From a virus, in IMG/VR virus record IMGVR_UViG_3300012532_000006, positions 1 to 40,752 of that record: a DNA stretch of 40,752 bases; one strand, 5' to 3'. The notes under the pieces were generated by a model. The model saw nothing but the letters and a program-made list of their open reading frames with translations, had not been told where the DNA came from and searched no databases. Of this stretch, positions 30,999-38,438 are shown piece by piece. The position numbers were made by a program, and so were the translations under genes. Within the stretch, counting starts at the first letter, position 1. Every line of letters starts with the position of its first letter.

Positions 30999-31311
30999 TA
31001 CCGTTTATATTTATATATACAGATTGGCGGAGTAGCTTCGAAAGGCAAGAGTCATGGGGGGTGGGTCGAGCAGGAAGATTATTTCTCTGTGTGTACTTTT
31101 ATATATGCCATACGCAAACAACCACACAGCGTGTGGTATACCATACATGAGTTAATTGTAGTCAGTATCGAGAACTGTCACCGGCTTTCAAGTAGTAGTC
31201 TGCGTGTTAAGTAGATACTGTCTCCAGTCTACCCCTGTTAGCGTGGTGTGTCAAGAGTTATACGTCGCACAATATACATTTCCAGACACATAACTTTCTT
31301 GAGCAAGATGA
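30999..31311. other. Non-coding spacer with promoter and hairpin
   Basis: On the minus strand TTCGAA-17-TATATA lies upstream of the HxlR gene, leaving a leader of only about 10 nt. At 31121-31137 ACCACAC-AGC-GTGTGGT is followed on the minus strand by TGTTTG, a plausible weak terminator for the 40.7-31.3 kb operon. The rest (31138-31311) shows no gene. A packaging site next to the small terminase gene would be possible but cannot be seen. Confidence 0.5.
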
Positions 31312-31734
31312 CTACGAGTCCAGCTCTTTCGTTTCAGGGGCCTTAGAAGCGACTACAGCGCCTCCTGTGAGATCTATGGACATGCTAACAGAGGTAGAAT
31401 TGACCTCTACCATTTGTTTAGCCTTGCCGTGAACCCGGTCCTGGATGTCTTTTGCTGCATCCAACGCCAACCGCTTATCATCTCTCTGATTCATCATTTC
31501 CACGATAGTCTGTTGTGCCTCTTCCTCGTGGTCAGCGAGATAAGCCTGGATGCGTGGTTTTGCGAAGTTTTCTGCTGCCATGCTCCTAGCACTGACGTAA
31601 TTAGCATTTGGGTAGGCTTCCATAACAGCTTTTACCTTGGAGATCTTCTTTCCTGAATTAAGAAATGCATCTGCCATGATCTTTTCCTTGGCTGTAAGAG
31701 GCTTAAGAGGAGAGACTGTTGATTTCTTTGTCAT
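31312..31734 (-). CDS. TerS-like small terminase protein, 140 aa
   Basis: The N-terminal LTAKEKIMADAFLNSGKKIS and AVMEAYPNANYVSARSMAAE fit the HTH region of Terminase_2-type small subunits. AKPRIQAYLADHEEEAQQTI, the central helix RLALDAAKDIQDRVHGKAKQ and the tail SVSMSIDLTGG are typical of that family. TerS recognises viral DNA and stimulates TerL. Oddly it sits about 0.7 kb beyond TerL, on the opposite strand, at the end of the early operon. Confidence 0.72.
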   Translation of the reverse strand: MTKKSTVSPLKPLTAKEKIMADAFLNSGKKISKVKAVMEAYPNANYVSARSMAAENFAKPRIQAYLADHEEEAQQTIVEMMNQRDDKRLALDAAKDIQDRVHGKAKQMVEVNSTSVSMSIDLTGGAVVASKAPETKELDS

Positions 31735-31737
31735 ATT

Positions 31738-32073
31738 CTAGTCCTTCACCCACCAGTCAGGTTTACCGCCGTTCCCTTTACGCTCCATATCGTCTGCTAG
31801 AGTAGTACTAACAATCTGTGATTTAGTTGCTTTACCAATGTAGCAATCGCCACCCCCGTAGGCATCTGCTATTTCAACATCGAACACTTGAGTATCAGCC
31901 GGGTTCTCAAATAGATCGTCGTTAAACCCTCCTTCACGATATACTTGCCACGTATTCCATGCTTCTTCACTCGAGTCCTTTAGGAAAGGCATATAAACGT
32001 CGACCGTACCGTTATAAATCCCATGTTTGATAGTCCCATCAGGAAACTTCACCTGTGCATTAGCCCTGCTCAC
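31738..32073 (-). CDS. Hypothetical protein, 111 aa
   Basis: Not recognised. Segments VKFPDGTIKHGIYNGTVDVY and DVEIADAYGGGDCYIGKATK read as beta strands with a Gly-rich turn, and the end is basic (WWVKD). The GTG start at 32073 overlaps the upstream stop as GTGTGA. It is in the operon of short early genes. Confidence 0.55.
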   Translation of the reverse strand: MSRANAQVKFPDGTIKHGIYNGTVDVYMPFLKDSSEEAWNTWQVYREGGFNDDLFENPADTQVFDVEIADAYGGGDCYIGKATKSQIVSTTLADDMERKGNGGKPDWWVKD

Positions 32074-32291
32074 ACTTCCAGCTTTCTGACATCAGACTCA
32101 TATTCCCTTGCCTGTACTTCCATTTCGTTTGCTATATCTGTTACATTACCAATAATCTTAGTATATCTGCTCATCATATCACCTTTGTGGGACATTCCTG
32201 TTCTTATGGCGTCTCTGAGTTTACCTGACCAGTGTTTCTGATTGGCTGCACGCTCTTCTAGTTTAATCTTTGTTACGAAGGTGTCAGTCAT
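32070..32291 (-). CDS. Hypothetical helical protein, 73 aa
   Basis: All-helical, charged (VTKIKLEERAANQKHWSGKL, GNVTDIANEMEVQAREYESD), likely a small coiled-coil. Not recognised. Its ATGA overlaps the upstream stop. Confidence 0.55.
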   Translation of the reverse strand: MTDTFVTKIKLEERAANQKHWSGKLRDAIRTGMSHKGDMMSRYTKIIGNVTDIANEMEVQAREYESDVRKLEV

Positions 32292-32509
32292 CTGGTTGCC
32301 TTCTTTATACCGTGATGCTCCATATAGTCTAATATTTCAACCAAATCTTTATCTGGTGGAGTCAGCACAATGTATTTGTCTAGTGAGCTAAAACCTCGCA
32401 CATCTTCTAGGCTGTTGATACGCTTCGTGTTGTTCAGCTTAAGGCCGTTCTCCTCGATATAATGCCGGTAAGCCGACCAAAGACTTGTGACTATTAACAA
32501 TTTACTCAT
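32288..32509 (-). CDS. Hypothetical protein, 73 aa
   Basis: The N terminus MSKLLIVTSLWSAYRHYIEE resembles the first strand-helix of a nucleotide- or metal-binding alpha/beta fold, and DKYIVLTPPDKDLVEILDYM suits a second. It is too short to assign. ATG 32509 is preferred to GTG 32512 because AGGAG is 6 bp away. Confidence 0.55.
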   Translation of the reverse strand: MSKLLIVTSLWSAYRHYIEENGLKLNNTKRINSLEDVRGFSSLDKYIVLTPPDKDLVEILDYMEHHGIKKATR

Positions 32510-32843
32510 CACTTACTCCTGTTAGTTCAGATAGCTTTTGGCGTTGCTCTTTGCGAAGGTCATTTCTATACGACTCGGTTAGGTCGATGGAAGGATAGCC
32601 TTGAGGGCGCATATGTCCGTGGACTTTACCATCTTCTCCTATAGCTTCCATACCGATCCTGTGAGCTTCGGAGAGGAGTAGACGCCTTAGTGCTTCTTGA
32701 GTGTCCCCAATCGGGTCAGAAGAAGAACCCAAGTCCCTTCGCTTACTGGCAGGCAGATGCGCCTCTAGGCCGTCGACATACAAGTTGTTTGTTATTCGTT
32801 TTAGTTCTTTATCCAGTTCTTGGTTATCTAGTGGGGTCAACAT
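32502..32843 (-). CDS. Hypothetical protein, 113 aa
   Basis: Starts at ATG 32843 (GGAG 5 bp away), which overlaps the previous gene. Helical segment NQELDKELKRITNNLYVDGL, then SEAHRIGMEAIGEDGKVHGH and a basic C terminus. It has no recognised domain. Early-operon protein. Confidence 0.55.
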   Translation of the reverse strand: MLTPLDNQELDKELKRITNNLYVDGLEAHLPASKRRDLGSSSDPIGDTQEALRRLLLSEAHRIGMEAIGEDGKVHGHMRPQGYPSIDLTESYRNDLRKEQRQKLSELTGVSDE

Positions 32844-33064
32844 ATAACTACTCCACCTGGAAACTGAGGCCAAGGGCTGGGAGTTATCGTTGGAAGTGGA
32901 GAAATAGGTATGTTCTTCGGTAGGTCGTGGGTATGAGCGCTGTTTCGTAGCTTTATGTAGCAGTCGATACAGTAAGCGGTTCCTTTGTCCTCAAAGTAGG
33001 TTATCGTGCCACAGAATATACACCCGTACTCACTTCCGTTGGCTTGTTTTATAGTTTTACTCAC
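32837..33064 (-). CDS. Small zinc-finger protein, 75 aa
   Basis: CIFC at residues 15-18 and CIDC at 32-35 form a treble-clef or ribbon-type zinc site (GSEYGCIFCGTITYFEDKGT, YCIDCYIKLRN). The C-terminal tail is Pro-rich (ISPLPTITPSPWPQFPGG). The start is GTG 33064 with AGGAG. It is probably a nucleic-acid or protein adaptor. Function unknown. Confidence 0.65.
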   Translation of the reverse strand: MSKTIKQANGSEYGCIFCGTITYFEDKGTAYCIDCYIKLRNSAHTHDLPKNIPISPLPTITPSPWPQFPGGVVIC

Positions 33065-33299
33065 TCTTAGTCTCCTTATTAGATGATTCCAGCAAGCGTA
33101 GGACCTCCTTGTGGTATTGTCGTCGTCCTAGCTCAAACGCTAGCTGGGGTTGATTGCCCTGCCAACTGTCGGGGTATTCGGGTGGTAAGGCGTCTATAAC
33201 CGTTTTCTTGATAGCAGCCACAATATCAACAAGGTCTTCGTGGTATTCTTTGCCACTAACAAGATCCATTAGGGCTTCGTCCAACTTGCTACGAGTCAT
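33057..33299 (-). CDS. Hypothetical protein, 80 aa
   Basis: Helical charged protein (LMDLVSGKEYHEDLVDIVAA, QLAFELGRRQYHKEVLRLLE), not recognised. ATG 33299 overlaps the upstream TAA (TAATG), so translation is coupled. Confidence 0.55.
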   Translation of the reverse strand: MTRSKLDEALMDLVSGKEYHEDLVDIVAAIKKTVIDALPPEYPDSWQGNQPQLAFELGRRQYHKEVLRLLESSNKETKSE

Positions 33300-33727
33300 T
33301 ACTCTATACCTGCTGCTTTCTTGGCGGCATGTCTGACACTATCTATTTTTACTAAATGGAGCGGATTTGGTACGGGATATACCGCTAGATCTCTGTATGC
33401 TTCGTCGAATCTGTCGTACCATTCTTGACCTGTCATGTAGTTACTGGGAGCTAGGTTTGACATGTGTACCCATCCGTCTTTAATAGCCTTTGCTTCCCAT
33501 CCTGATTGAGTTAGAACCTCTTTACCATTTACCGTGTACAGTGTCGGTGTGATGGCATCTGGGTGATGTTCAAGCTCTACCTGGGGTATTCGTACCCATC
33601 CATCATCTATAAAGGCTTGTTTAACCTCCCCGACGATACCATCAAACGTGAAGAACACCTTATCTGTGCCTTCAGCGGCAAACGTGCCTTTTTTAAGTAT
33701 CTCTTCTAGCTTCTTATCTAAATCCAT
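33299..33727 (-). CDS. Hypothetical protein, 142 aa
   Basis: Alpha/beta-looking protein with FTFDGIVGEVKQAFIDDGWV and YDRFDEAYRDLAVYPVPNPL. It has the shape of a small phage early protein, family unknown. ATG 33727 overlaps the previous TGA (TGATG). Confidence 0.55.
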   Translation of the reverse strand: MDLDKKLEEILKKGTFAAEGTDKVFFTFDGIVGEVKQAFIDDGWVRIPQVELEHHPDAITPTLYTVNGKEVLTQSGWEAKAIKDGWVHMSNLAPSNYMTGQEWYDRFDEAYRDLAVYPVPNPLHLVKIDSVRHAAKKAAGIE

Positions 33728-33948
33728 CACCTTGACCCCTGTTTATTGACTAATTCATCCATTTTGATACGCATCCTGTTCACTGGTTTCCTTAGAGAAG
33801 GGATATTGTTTGACCCCTTGATAGCTTTCCATGCCACTTGCTGTTCGTGCGTCAGGACGACACCTCTTTTTTGTAGTATTTCCAAATAGTAGCTCACACA
33901 CACCTCGCCGGCATCTCTTTGAAATGCATTTCTTTTAGTTCGTGACAC
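33727..33948 (-). CDS. Hypothetical protein, 73 aa
   Basis: Starts at GTG 33948 with GGTGAG. Helical and basic (SYYLEILQKRGVVLTHEQQV, RKPVNRMRIKMDELVNKQG). It overlaps the 55-aa membrane gene by 55 bp in another frame, an unusually long overlap, so one start may lie elsewhere. Confidence 0.5.
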   Translation of the reverse strand: MSRTKRNAFQRDAGEVCVSYYLEILQKRGVVLTHEQQVAWKAIKGSNNIPSLRKPVNRMRIKMDELVNKQGSR

Positions 33949-34061
33949 GATACGCTCACCCTTGTGTCCATCCAGGATGTAAACAGCATTGTGGAGATAA
34001 TGACCAAACCAGCCAAAATAAGGAGTGTTGCCCCTAGAACTGTTTCAATGTTTAGCTTCAT
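33894..34061 (-). CDS. Single-span membrane protein, 55 aa
   Basis: Strong AAGGAG before ATG 34061. A hydrophobic span about residues 7-28 (VLGATLLILAGLVIISTMLF), then a tail with WMDTRVSVSCHELKEMHFKE and a final Cys. It opens the operon that runs to 31312 and lies just after the structured spacer. Role unknown; a small membrane effector is possible. Confidence 0.6.
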   Translation of the reverse strand: MKLNIETVLGATLLILAGLVIISTMLFTSWMDTRVSVSCHELKEMHFKEMPARCV

Positions 34062-34086
34062 TCTATCTCCTTCCTGTTTTAGTAAG

Positions 34087-34254
34087 ACTCCAGGTAAGGG
34101 TGGGCATCACCTGAAGTCGTATCAAGACACGAATATGGAGACAAGACAAGGATGGGTCGGGAGATATGCCCAGACTTACTAACTACTCCCCAGGCTGGCT
34201 GTCTACTATGCCCCATCGGTAAGCTTTTCTAGAATCTTGCCCACTTGTCTCCAT
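34087..34254. other. Structured non-coding leader before the 34.06-31.3 kb operon
   Basis: Non-coding region 34062-34425 with nested pairs: 34087-34095 with 34109-34117 (one mismatch or wobble), ATGGAGACAAG (34135-34145) with its exact complement (34244-34254), and inside it GATGGG/CCCATC (34151-34156, 34212-34217). The stretch 34255-34425 has no gene. Like 3476-4129, it precedes an early minus-strand gene block, so it may be a regulatory leader or small RNA. Confidence 0.45.
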
Positions 34255-34404
34255 GTAAACGTTTGAATACTCGTAGGGAGACAACGTGGAAAATAGTAAC
34301 CTGCACTCTCTCAAGTGTGTACGTTACGTCCGTTGTGCTGCCCTATGATGCCCTAAACTGGCGGAATAGGACACCCTATAAGTATTCAAACTAAAAGCCG
34401 ATTA

Positions 34405-34438
34405 ATTAGTTCCAAGTAATTACCTTTAGTATAGCACA
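34405..34438 (-). promoter_or_regulatory. Possible early promoter resembling the late motif
   Basis: Minus strand: TGTGCTATACT (34428-34438), 17 bp, then ACTAAT (34405-34410). It is a weaker copy of the TTTRCTATACA-17-TATAAT arrangement, and would transcribe the structured leader and following operon. Confidence 0.35.
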
Positions 34439-34581
34439 ACAGATAGAGATGTGCAATATGCTATCCATTTTATAGCTTCTTTTTCACTATCTAGTAAAGG
34501 ACTCTCTATCCTTGCTCCTTTTATGTACGCTATGGCCATAAATTGGTTCCCTACCTTGAATATGCCTGCTTTTGTGATCAT
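34426..34581 (-). CDS. Small hypothetical protein, 51 aa
   Basis: AGGAGGT sits 5 bp before ATG 34581, one of the best ribosome sites in the window. The product (MITKAGIFKVGNQFMAIAYI, LDSEKEAIKWIAYCTSL) is a compact alpha/beta-looking peptide without a known family. It stands alone between the CCA terminator and the structured leader. Confidence 0.65.
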   Translation of the reverse strand: MITKAGIFKVGNQFMAIAYIKGARIESPLLDSEKEAIKWIAYCTSLSVVLY

Positions 34582-34609
34582 AATCACCTCCTACAACTTA
34601 TTGTGAGGG

Positions 34610-34645
34610 AATATGCGTATTTTTATCGGATCTCTGTATAGCAAA
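34610..34645 (-). promoter_or_regulatory. Possible promoter for the 51-aa gene, late-motif half-site
   Basis: TTTGCTATACA (minus strand, 34635-34645) matches the late -35-like motif exactly. A possible -10 CATATT lies at 34610-34615, 19 bp away rather than 17. The half-site overlaps the CCA terminator stem. Confidence 0.35.
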
Positions 34646-34672
34646 TAACTCCCTTAACGGGGAGTTATTTGC
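34641..34672. terminator. Bidirectional terminator after the CCA gene
   Basis: Perfect 13-bp stem GCAAATAACTCCC (34641-34653) with its complement (34660-34672) and a 6-base loop. T/A-rich stem ends (TTATTTGC) give a T-rich 3' side on both strands. Confidence 0.7.
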
Positions 34673-34718
34673 TTGTGTCCAAATTCAAACTTTCGTTTGA
34701 CTGATCTTATTATACCAC

Positions 34719-35708
34719 TTACTGGAGTTTGCTTTTGCTTGAGTTATCGGCCTGCCGCAATGGACTTGCATCATCTAAGTGGTAACCAACTAGCTCCTTC
34801 ACAATCCTCAAGCGCTCATTTGACCACTTGAGGCGTTTTCCTATGCCGTAAATCAGCTCTGCACCAATAGCATCATGGAATACGTAGTTGCTTGAGCCGC
34901 GCTTGTTATCCGTCCTTACAAAGGGTTTACCAATATCATGTAGTAGTGCAGCCCACCGCAAGTTTAGTATTTTTGGTACTTTTCCGACTGTGGCGATTGT
35001 ATGCTCAAGTAGAGTTAGTTCGTGCCAGTCGCTATTTTGATCGTATCCCACTTGTAGGCGTAGTTCAGGTAGCAGGAACTTTAATAGATCAGTCTCGGCT
35101 AGCACTCTAAGCCCATCTGCTACATGATCTCCAAGTAACAGCTTGTCTAGTTCCTGTATCCAGCGCTCTTTACTCACACCTAGTATTTTGTGAGCGCTCT
35201 TTTTGATAGAGGCAAACGTCTTAGGCTCGATAGCAAAGCCAAGTTGTGCGACAAATCGTGCGGCACGTAGCATACGCAGAGGATCTTCATTAAAGCGTTC
35301 TGATGGGTTACCTACGGCTTTAATGATCTTAGCCTTAATGTCTTTTCTACCATCAAAGGGATCTATGTATCTAGTTCCTCGCAAAGCGATGGCATTGATA
35401 GTGAAGTCTCGGCGTGACAAGTCTTCGTTTATAGAGGTGACAAACTGCACCTCTGGTTTACGGGTCTTACCATACTGTTCAGATCTGAATGTGGTAACCT
35501 CTATGAACTTACCCTCGTGATTAAACCCGATTGTGCCGAAGCGCTTACCGATGCCATAGGCTCGTTTTCCGGCGGCCTTAACTTTGCTTTCTATTTCGTC
35601 AGGGAGCAGTGGCGTTGCGTAATCATGGTCATGAGGTTCACGGCCAAGCAGCGTATCACGTACTGAACCGCCAACCAAGTATACTGGGGATATTATTTCT
35701 TCGATCAT
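34719..35708 (-). CDS. CCA tRNA nucleotidyltransferase-type enzyme, 329 aa
   Basis: Class II CCA-adding / poly(A) polymerase-family enzyme that builds or repairs tRNA 3' CCA. The head domain has YLVGGSVRDTLLGR (10-23), HDHDYAT (D27/D29) and SRRDFTINAIAL (98-109, base-selection motif). The neck ERFNEDPLRMLRAARFVAQL (138-157) and an HD domain with LLHDIGKP (255-262) follow. It is shorter than most bacterial HD-fused enzymes. The end after YHLDD is brief, so the C-terminal region may be trimmed. Phage copies are uncommon, and here it shares a region with RNA-end-repair genes. Confidence 0.9.
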   Translation of the reverse strand: MIEEIISPVYLVGGSVRDTLLGREPHDHDYATPLLPDEIESKVKAAGKRAYGIGKRFGTIGFNHEGKFIEVTTFRSEQYGKTRKPEVQFVTSINEDLSRRDFTINAIALRGTRYIDPFDGRKDIKAKIIKAVGNPSERFNEDPLRMLRAARFVAQLGFAIEPKTFASIKKSAHKILGVSKERWIQELDKLLLGDHVADGLRVLAETDLLKFLLPELRLQVGYDQNSDWHELTLLEHTIATVGKVPKILNLRWAALLHDIGKPFVRTDNKRGSSNYVFHDAIGAELIYGIGKRLKWSNERLRIVKELVGYHLDDASPLRQADNSSKSKLQ

Positions 35709-35748
35709 AGATTCCTTTTCTTATATTGCTAGGCTGCTGGGGCATTGG

Positions 35749-35925
35749 CTAGCCATATATTGATGTTTTAAATCTCCTGACTACTTCTTTTCCACACTTC
35801 TCGCACTGCTGCTGAATGATTCTATGGATAGATATGGGTAAGTCAGTGCCATCGCTGTCGGGTGCGTAAGTCCTTGATATACTAACGTCAACTGTTTTCC
35901 ACTTATGGCAAAAGGGGAGGCACAT
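35749..35925 (-). CDS. Small Cys/His zinc-ribbon protein, 58 aa
   Basis: ATG 35925 (GGAGGA 6 bp away). CLPFCHKW near the start and CEKCGKEV near residue 42-46 form the metal-binding knuckles. It is related in layout to 39239-39400 (CKLGLHKW ... CTGCGRW). Function unknown, probably a phage nucleic-acid-binding adaptor. Confidence 0.65.
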   Translation of the reverse strand: MCLPFCHKWKTVDVSISRTYAPDSDGTDLPISIHRIIQQQCEKCGKEVVRRFKTSIYG

Positions 35926-35926
35926 G

Positions 35927-36055
35927 TTATTCCTCCTCACCTGATTTTTCACGTAAGTAGTCTTTCAGCATGCTAATCAGGTCTTTAATTGCGTTAGTAT
36001 CCATCGAGTCATCATTGGTGATGTCACGATAGTAGAGGTGAGTTATTGTTCCCAT
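35927..36055 (-). CDS. Small hypothetical protein, 42 aa
   Basis: Acidic, helical (TNDDSMDTNAIKDLISMLKD, ending EKSGEEE). AAAGGA precedes ATG 36055, and the start overlaps the previous gene by 13 bp. Its last codons form the ribosome site of the next gene. Confidence 0.6.
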   Translation of the reverse strand: MGTITHLYYRDITNDDSMDTNAIKDLISMLKDYLREKSGEEE

Positions 36056-36360
36056 TGCTTTCCTTTCTGTTCTTGTTTAAGGGTAGCTATACTCAGATAC
36101 TCGGCCTGTTTGTCCACAACATACTTCTCTCCCGTATCGTCCCATACAATGAAACTTCCATAGTCGGAGTGTCCGTGAATGGCTAAGAAGTCATCAAGTG
36201 AGGGCCATACGGCGGTGCTATGGTTGAGCGTCAGCCATCGGACGGCAACTGAGCCATCCGAAAAGACGCACCCCTCAAGCGGGCTTATTTCAGCATCGAG
36301 ATAGCTAATGCCATCAGCCTCTTTATATGGTCGGTACAAGTGGAATGTTCTAGTCTTCAT
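36043..36360 (-). CDS. Hypothetical protein, 105 aa
   Basis: Beta-looking protein (HLYRPYKEADGISYLDAEIS, VAVRWLTLNHSTAVWPSLDD, SFIVWDDTGEKYVVDKQAEY). Start ATG 36360 by its GAGGTG site; GTG 36366 is less likely. Family unknown. Confidence 0.55.
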   Translation of the reverse strand: MKTRTFHLYRPYKEADGISYLDAEISPLEGCVFSDGSVAVRWLTLNHSTAVWPSLDDFLAIHGHSDYGSFIVWDDTGEKYVVDKQAEYLSIATLKQEQKGKQWEQ

Positions 36361-36670
36361 ATTCACCTCTTTCCTCTACTAAACTTAGGAACTTCTTGCG
36401 TACATACCTACCGATCTGCTCGTTGTCGGTTTCGTACATACCTGGAGCCAACTTCACCTTTCCAGCCTGAACGAACTCTTGTGCCAGTTTGAAGCGTACA
36501 GCCAAGGCTATTTGGTGGTCGCGGGACTTGATGAGGTCAAACACGATTTCAGTTGCCCTACCTAACTCTTCTTCGGGGTCACCGGATACAGCAAGCTCAC
36601 AGAAGTGCATCAAGGCACTCTCGACTTCTTCTCGGATCTCTTCATCATTCATAGGGCTATTCTGTTTCAT
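36350..36670 (-). CDS. Hypothetical helical protein, 106 aa
   Basis: Start ATG 36670 (GAGGAG). Helical: EVESALMHFCELAVSGDPEE, TEIVFDLIKSRDHQIALAVR, then RYVRKKFLSLVEERGE. No known domain. Overlaps the next gene start by 11 bp. Confidence 0.55.
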   Translation of the reverse strand: MKQNSPMNDEEIREEVESALMHFCELAVSGDPEEELGRATEIVFDLIKSRDHQIALAVRFKLAQEFVQAGKVKLAPGMYETDNEQIGRYVRKKFLSLVEERGEYED

Positions 36671-36672
36671 AT

Positions 36673-36843
36673 TTACTCCTCTACGTTCCAAAAGAATTTA
36701 ATTCGTATGCTATATGACTCCCAGGACTCGTCCCATATAGTTGGGAACCGAATTACTTTCCATAGCATAAATCTTCCAAGTACCTCGCATGGGTATTTCT
36801 GTTTACCAAAGAACGAACCTTTGTAAAATACAGCCCTACTCAT
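36673..36843 (-). CDS. Small aromatic-rich protein, 56 aa
   Basis: MSRAVFYKGSFFGKQKYPCE then FMLWKVIRFPTIWDESWESY. It is rich in Phe, Trp and Tyr and overlaps both neighbours at its start, where ATG 36843 lies inside the upstream gene. No family is recognised. Confidence 0.55.
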   Translation of the reverse strand: MSRAVFYKGSFFGKQKYPCEVLGRFMLWKVIRFPTIWDESWESYSIRIKFFWNVEE

Positions 36844-37231
36844 ATTTACTCTTTTCTGCTTCGACCTTAGATTTGAATATATACGAGGTGTTGCCTTGAT
36901 CGAACGAGGTTTCTAGAAGCCTATCCAGTACTTGTACTACTTCTGAGTTGACGAGTTTCATTACCTCATCAAGAGACATCTCGTCAGTAAGTATTTTATA
37001 AGGAGAAAACGAATCGTCACATATACACTCATATTGCCCATCGCATCGTTCTCCAAATCTGCCAAGTTCGTCATGTTCGACAATCCTTGAAAGCTTTTCT
37101 CTTAGTTCGCTATTCTGTGTGGTCGGTTGAACCTTTCTTTCTGTGCGTACTTTTTCGCTCGGCTGAGAATCCAGCTGTTTCATGAGCTGTTCTGTTGACT
37201 CGGGGGTGCCATTTGCAAAGAATCTGGTCAT
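36836..37231 (-). CDS. Hypothetical protein with Cys motif, 131 aa
   Basis: Start ATG 37231 (GGAGAG 4-5 bp away); an in-frame ATG 37243 lacks a site. Basic region in the first 40 residues, then LREKLSRIVEHDELGRFGER and ERCDGQYECICDD with three Cys. The C-terminal half is helical (SLDEVMKLVNSEVVQVLDRL). Not assigned. Confidence 0.55.
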   Translation of the reverse strand: MTRFFANGTPESTEQLMKQLDSQPSEKVRTERKVQPTTQNSELREKLSRIVEHDELGRFGERCDGQYECICDDSFSPYKILTDEMSLDEVMKLVNSEVVQVLDRLLETSFDQGNTSYIFKSKVEAEKSKYE

Positions 37232-37500
37232 TGTTCTCTCCATTCTTTAGCTCGTTGACGGGCGTGAAATTTTGCATCATTATATCCAGCAGCAAGTATT
37301 GCGTCTTTGCTATCTTCGGCGAAGTTACTGATATTGATGTCGTCACCGATTATGTACGCATCTCTCTTGGTGTCACGCTCTGAGATGAGTTGCATGATGT
37401 CATCTTCGAGATCTATGAGATGCTTCTCACCTCCTCCTGGTTCTGTAAAGAAGTCGAGCAACTTGTTTAAGTTGGTACGTAGGTCTTTATCACTATTCAT
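37228..37500 (-). CDS. Hypothetical protein, 90 aa
   Basis: Acidic helical protein (NLNKLLDFFTEPGGGEKHLI, EDDIMQLISERDTKRDAYII, AILAAGYNDAKFHARQRAKE). AAGGAG precedes ATG 37500, and its end overlaps the next start as ATGA. Function unknown. Confidence 0.55.
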   Translation of the reverse strand: MNSDKDLRTNLNKLLDFFTEPGGGEKHLIDLEDDIMQLISERDTKRDAYIIGDDINISNFAEDSKDAILAAGYNDAKFHARQRAKEWREQ

Positions 37501-37840
37501 GAGATAGCTCCTTGGAGTCGTCTAGGGCTATTACTAGGTTTAGGAGGGCTTTTAACGGAGTATCGGCTCTTTCTGTAAAAAACTGACTATAGGATGCCGA
37601 CCAACCGCTAGTATTGTGCCTTACGTTGAGTTGCGATGAGGAGACATTTCCCATACGCTGTGGCAACCTGTCCAATAGATAGTCACTCGTATATCTTGGA
37701 ATATTGTATAATTTGGCTTTACCTATTTCGTAAAAGTCTATACTGTTAGACTCAAACACCTCCTTCGTTTGCCAACTTGTTCTCGTAACTACCTCCTTAC
37801 AAAGCTCGAATAGCTCTTTATCTATTGATTCAGTACTCAT
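37493..37840 (-). CDS. Hypothetical protein, 115 aa
   Basis: Alpha/beta protein (ELCKEVVTRTSWQTKEVFES, YTSDYLLDRLPQRMGNVSSS, TPLKALLNLVIALDDSKELS). The C-terminal helix resembles that of many small phage early proteins with a final LxALxxLxIxL pattern. GGAG precedes ATG 37840, which overlaps the upstream stop. Confidence 0.55.
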   Translation of the reverse strand: MSTESIDKELFELCKEVVTRTSWQTKEVFESNSIDFYEIGKAKLYNIPRYTSDYLLDRLPQRMGNVSSSQLNVRHNTSGWSASYSQFFTERADTPLKALLNLVIALDDSKELSHE

Positions 37841-38187
37841 GACTTCTTCTCCTTATTGGTGGTTAGGGATAGCCTTTTCACGTCACGGTTGAAGTAGGAT
37901 GGGCTATATATTTTGTGAGCTAATACGGCTTCGTCGTAGTCCAATTGTTCGACATCACCCTGCGGGATATTACGGCCAGCTAAAAAGCCCGCTACGAAAC
38001 CGTCTTCATGTGCTTGCACTTCACGTTGTTTGATAAACGACTTCAGGTCGAGTCTTGCTAAAAGAGCGCCACAAGAACATCCTTGCGGATCTGGCATCAG
38101 CGTACAGGTTTCGTCGTGAAGTAGAAGCTTTTCCAGGTGTTGGGTTAGCTTGCTGTCTTCTAGTGCTTGTTGTGTAGATTTACTCAT
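37837..38187 (-). CDS. Hypothetical Cys/His protein, 116 aa
   Basis: ATG 38187 is chosen over ATG 38196 because GGAAGG then has correct spacing. CSCGALLARLD, with an upstream Cys (DETCTLMPDPQG), and a helical EVQAHEDGFVAGFLAGRNIP segment. It may bind metal. Family unknown. Confidence 0.55.
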   Translation of the reverse strand: MSKSTQQALEDSKLTQHLEKLLLHDETCTLMPDPQGCSCGALLARLDLKSFIKQREVQAHEDGFVAGFLAGRNIPQGDVEQLDYDEAVLAHKIYSPSYFNRDVKRLSLTTNKEKKS

Positions 38188-38438
38188 AACATCCATCCTT
38201 CCTTACTAGGGCGTTCTATTTTATCTATTATTACTTCGGGGTGGCTTACTGACTCTTCAGTGTCCTTTTTCCAACGCTTAGCTTTCTCTTCACTACTAAA
38301 GACGAAGATGCACTCTGTATCTGGGTTGACGTGAGATACGACTATACAACGGTGATAGTAGCGTTTGCCTGTGTTTTTAGGGATCCATTTTGGGGGTTGG
38401 AACTTGAGGTCTTTTAATATGGATTTAAGATTGAACAT
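38184..38438 (-). CDS. Hypothetical protein, 84 aa
   Basis: Mixed alpha/beta basic protein (LKDLKFQPPKWIPKNTGKRY, VVSHVNPDTECIFVFSSEEK, ERPSKEGWML). Overlaps the YopX gene by 14 bp. Not recognised. Confidence 0.55.
   Translation of the reverse strand: MFNLKSILKDLKFQPPKWIPKNTGKRYYHRCIVVSHVNPDTECIFVFSSEEKAKRWKKDTEESVSHPEVIIDKIERPSKEGWML

Noticed and set aside
31121-31137. cos or pac site beside the small terminase gene
   Set aside because: Only a 7-bp hairpin is visible; no feature distinguishes a packaging site from a weak terminator.
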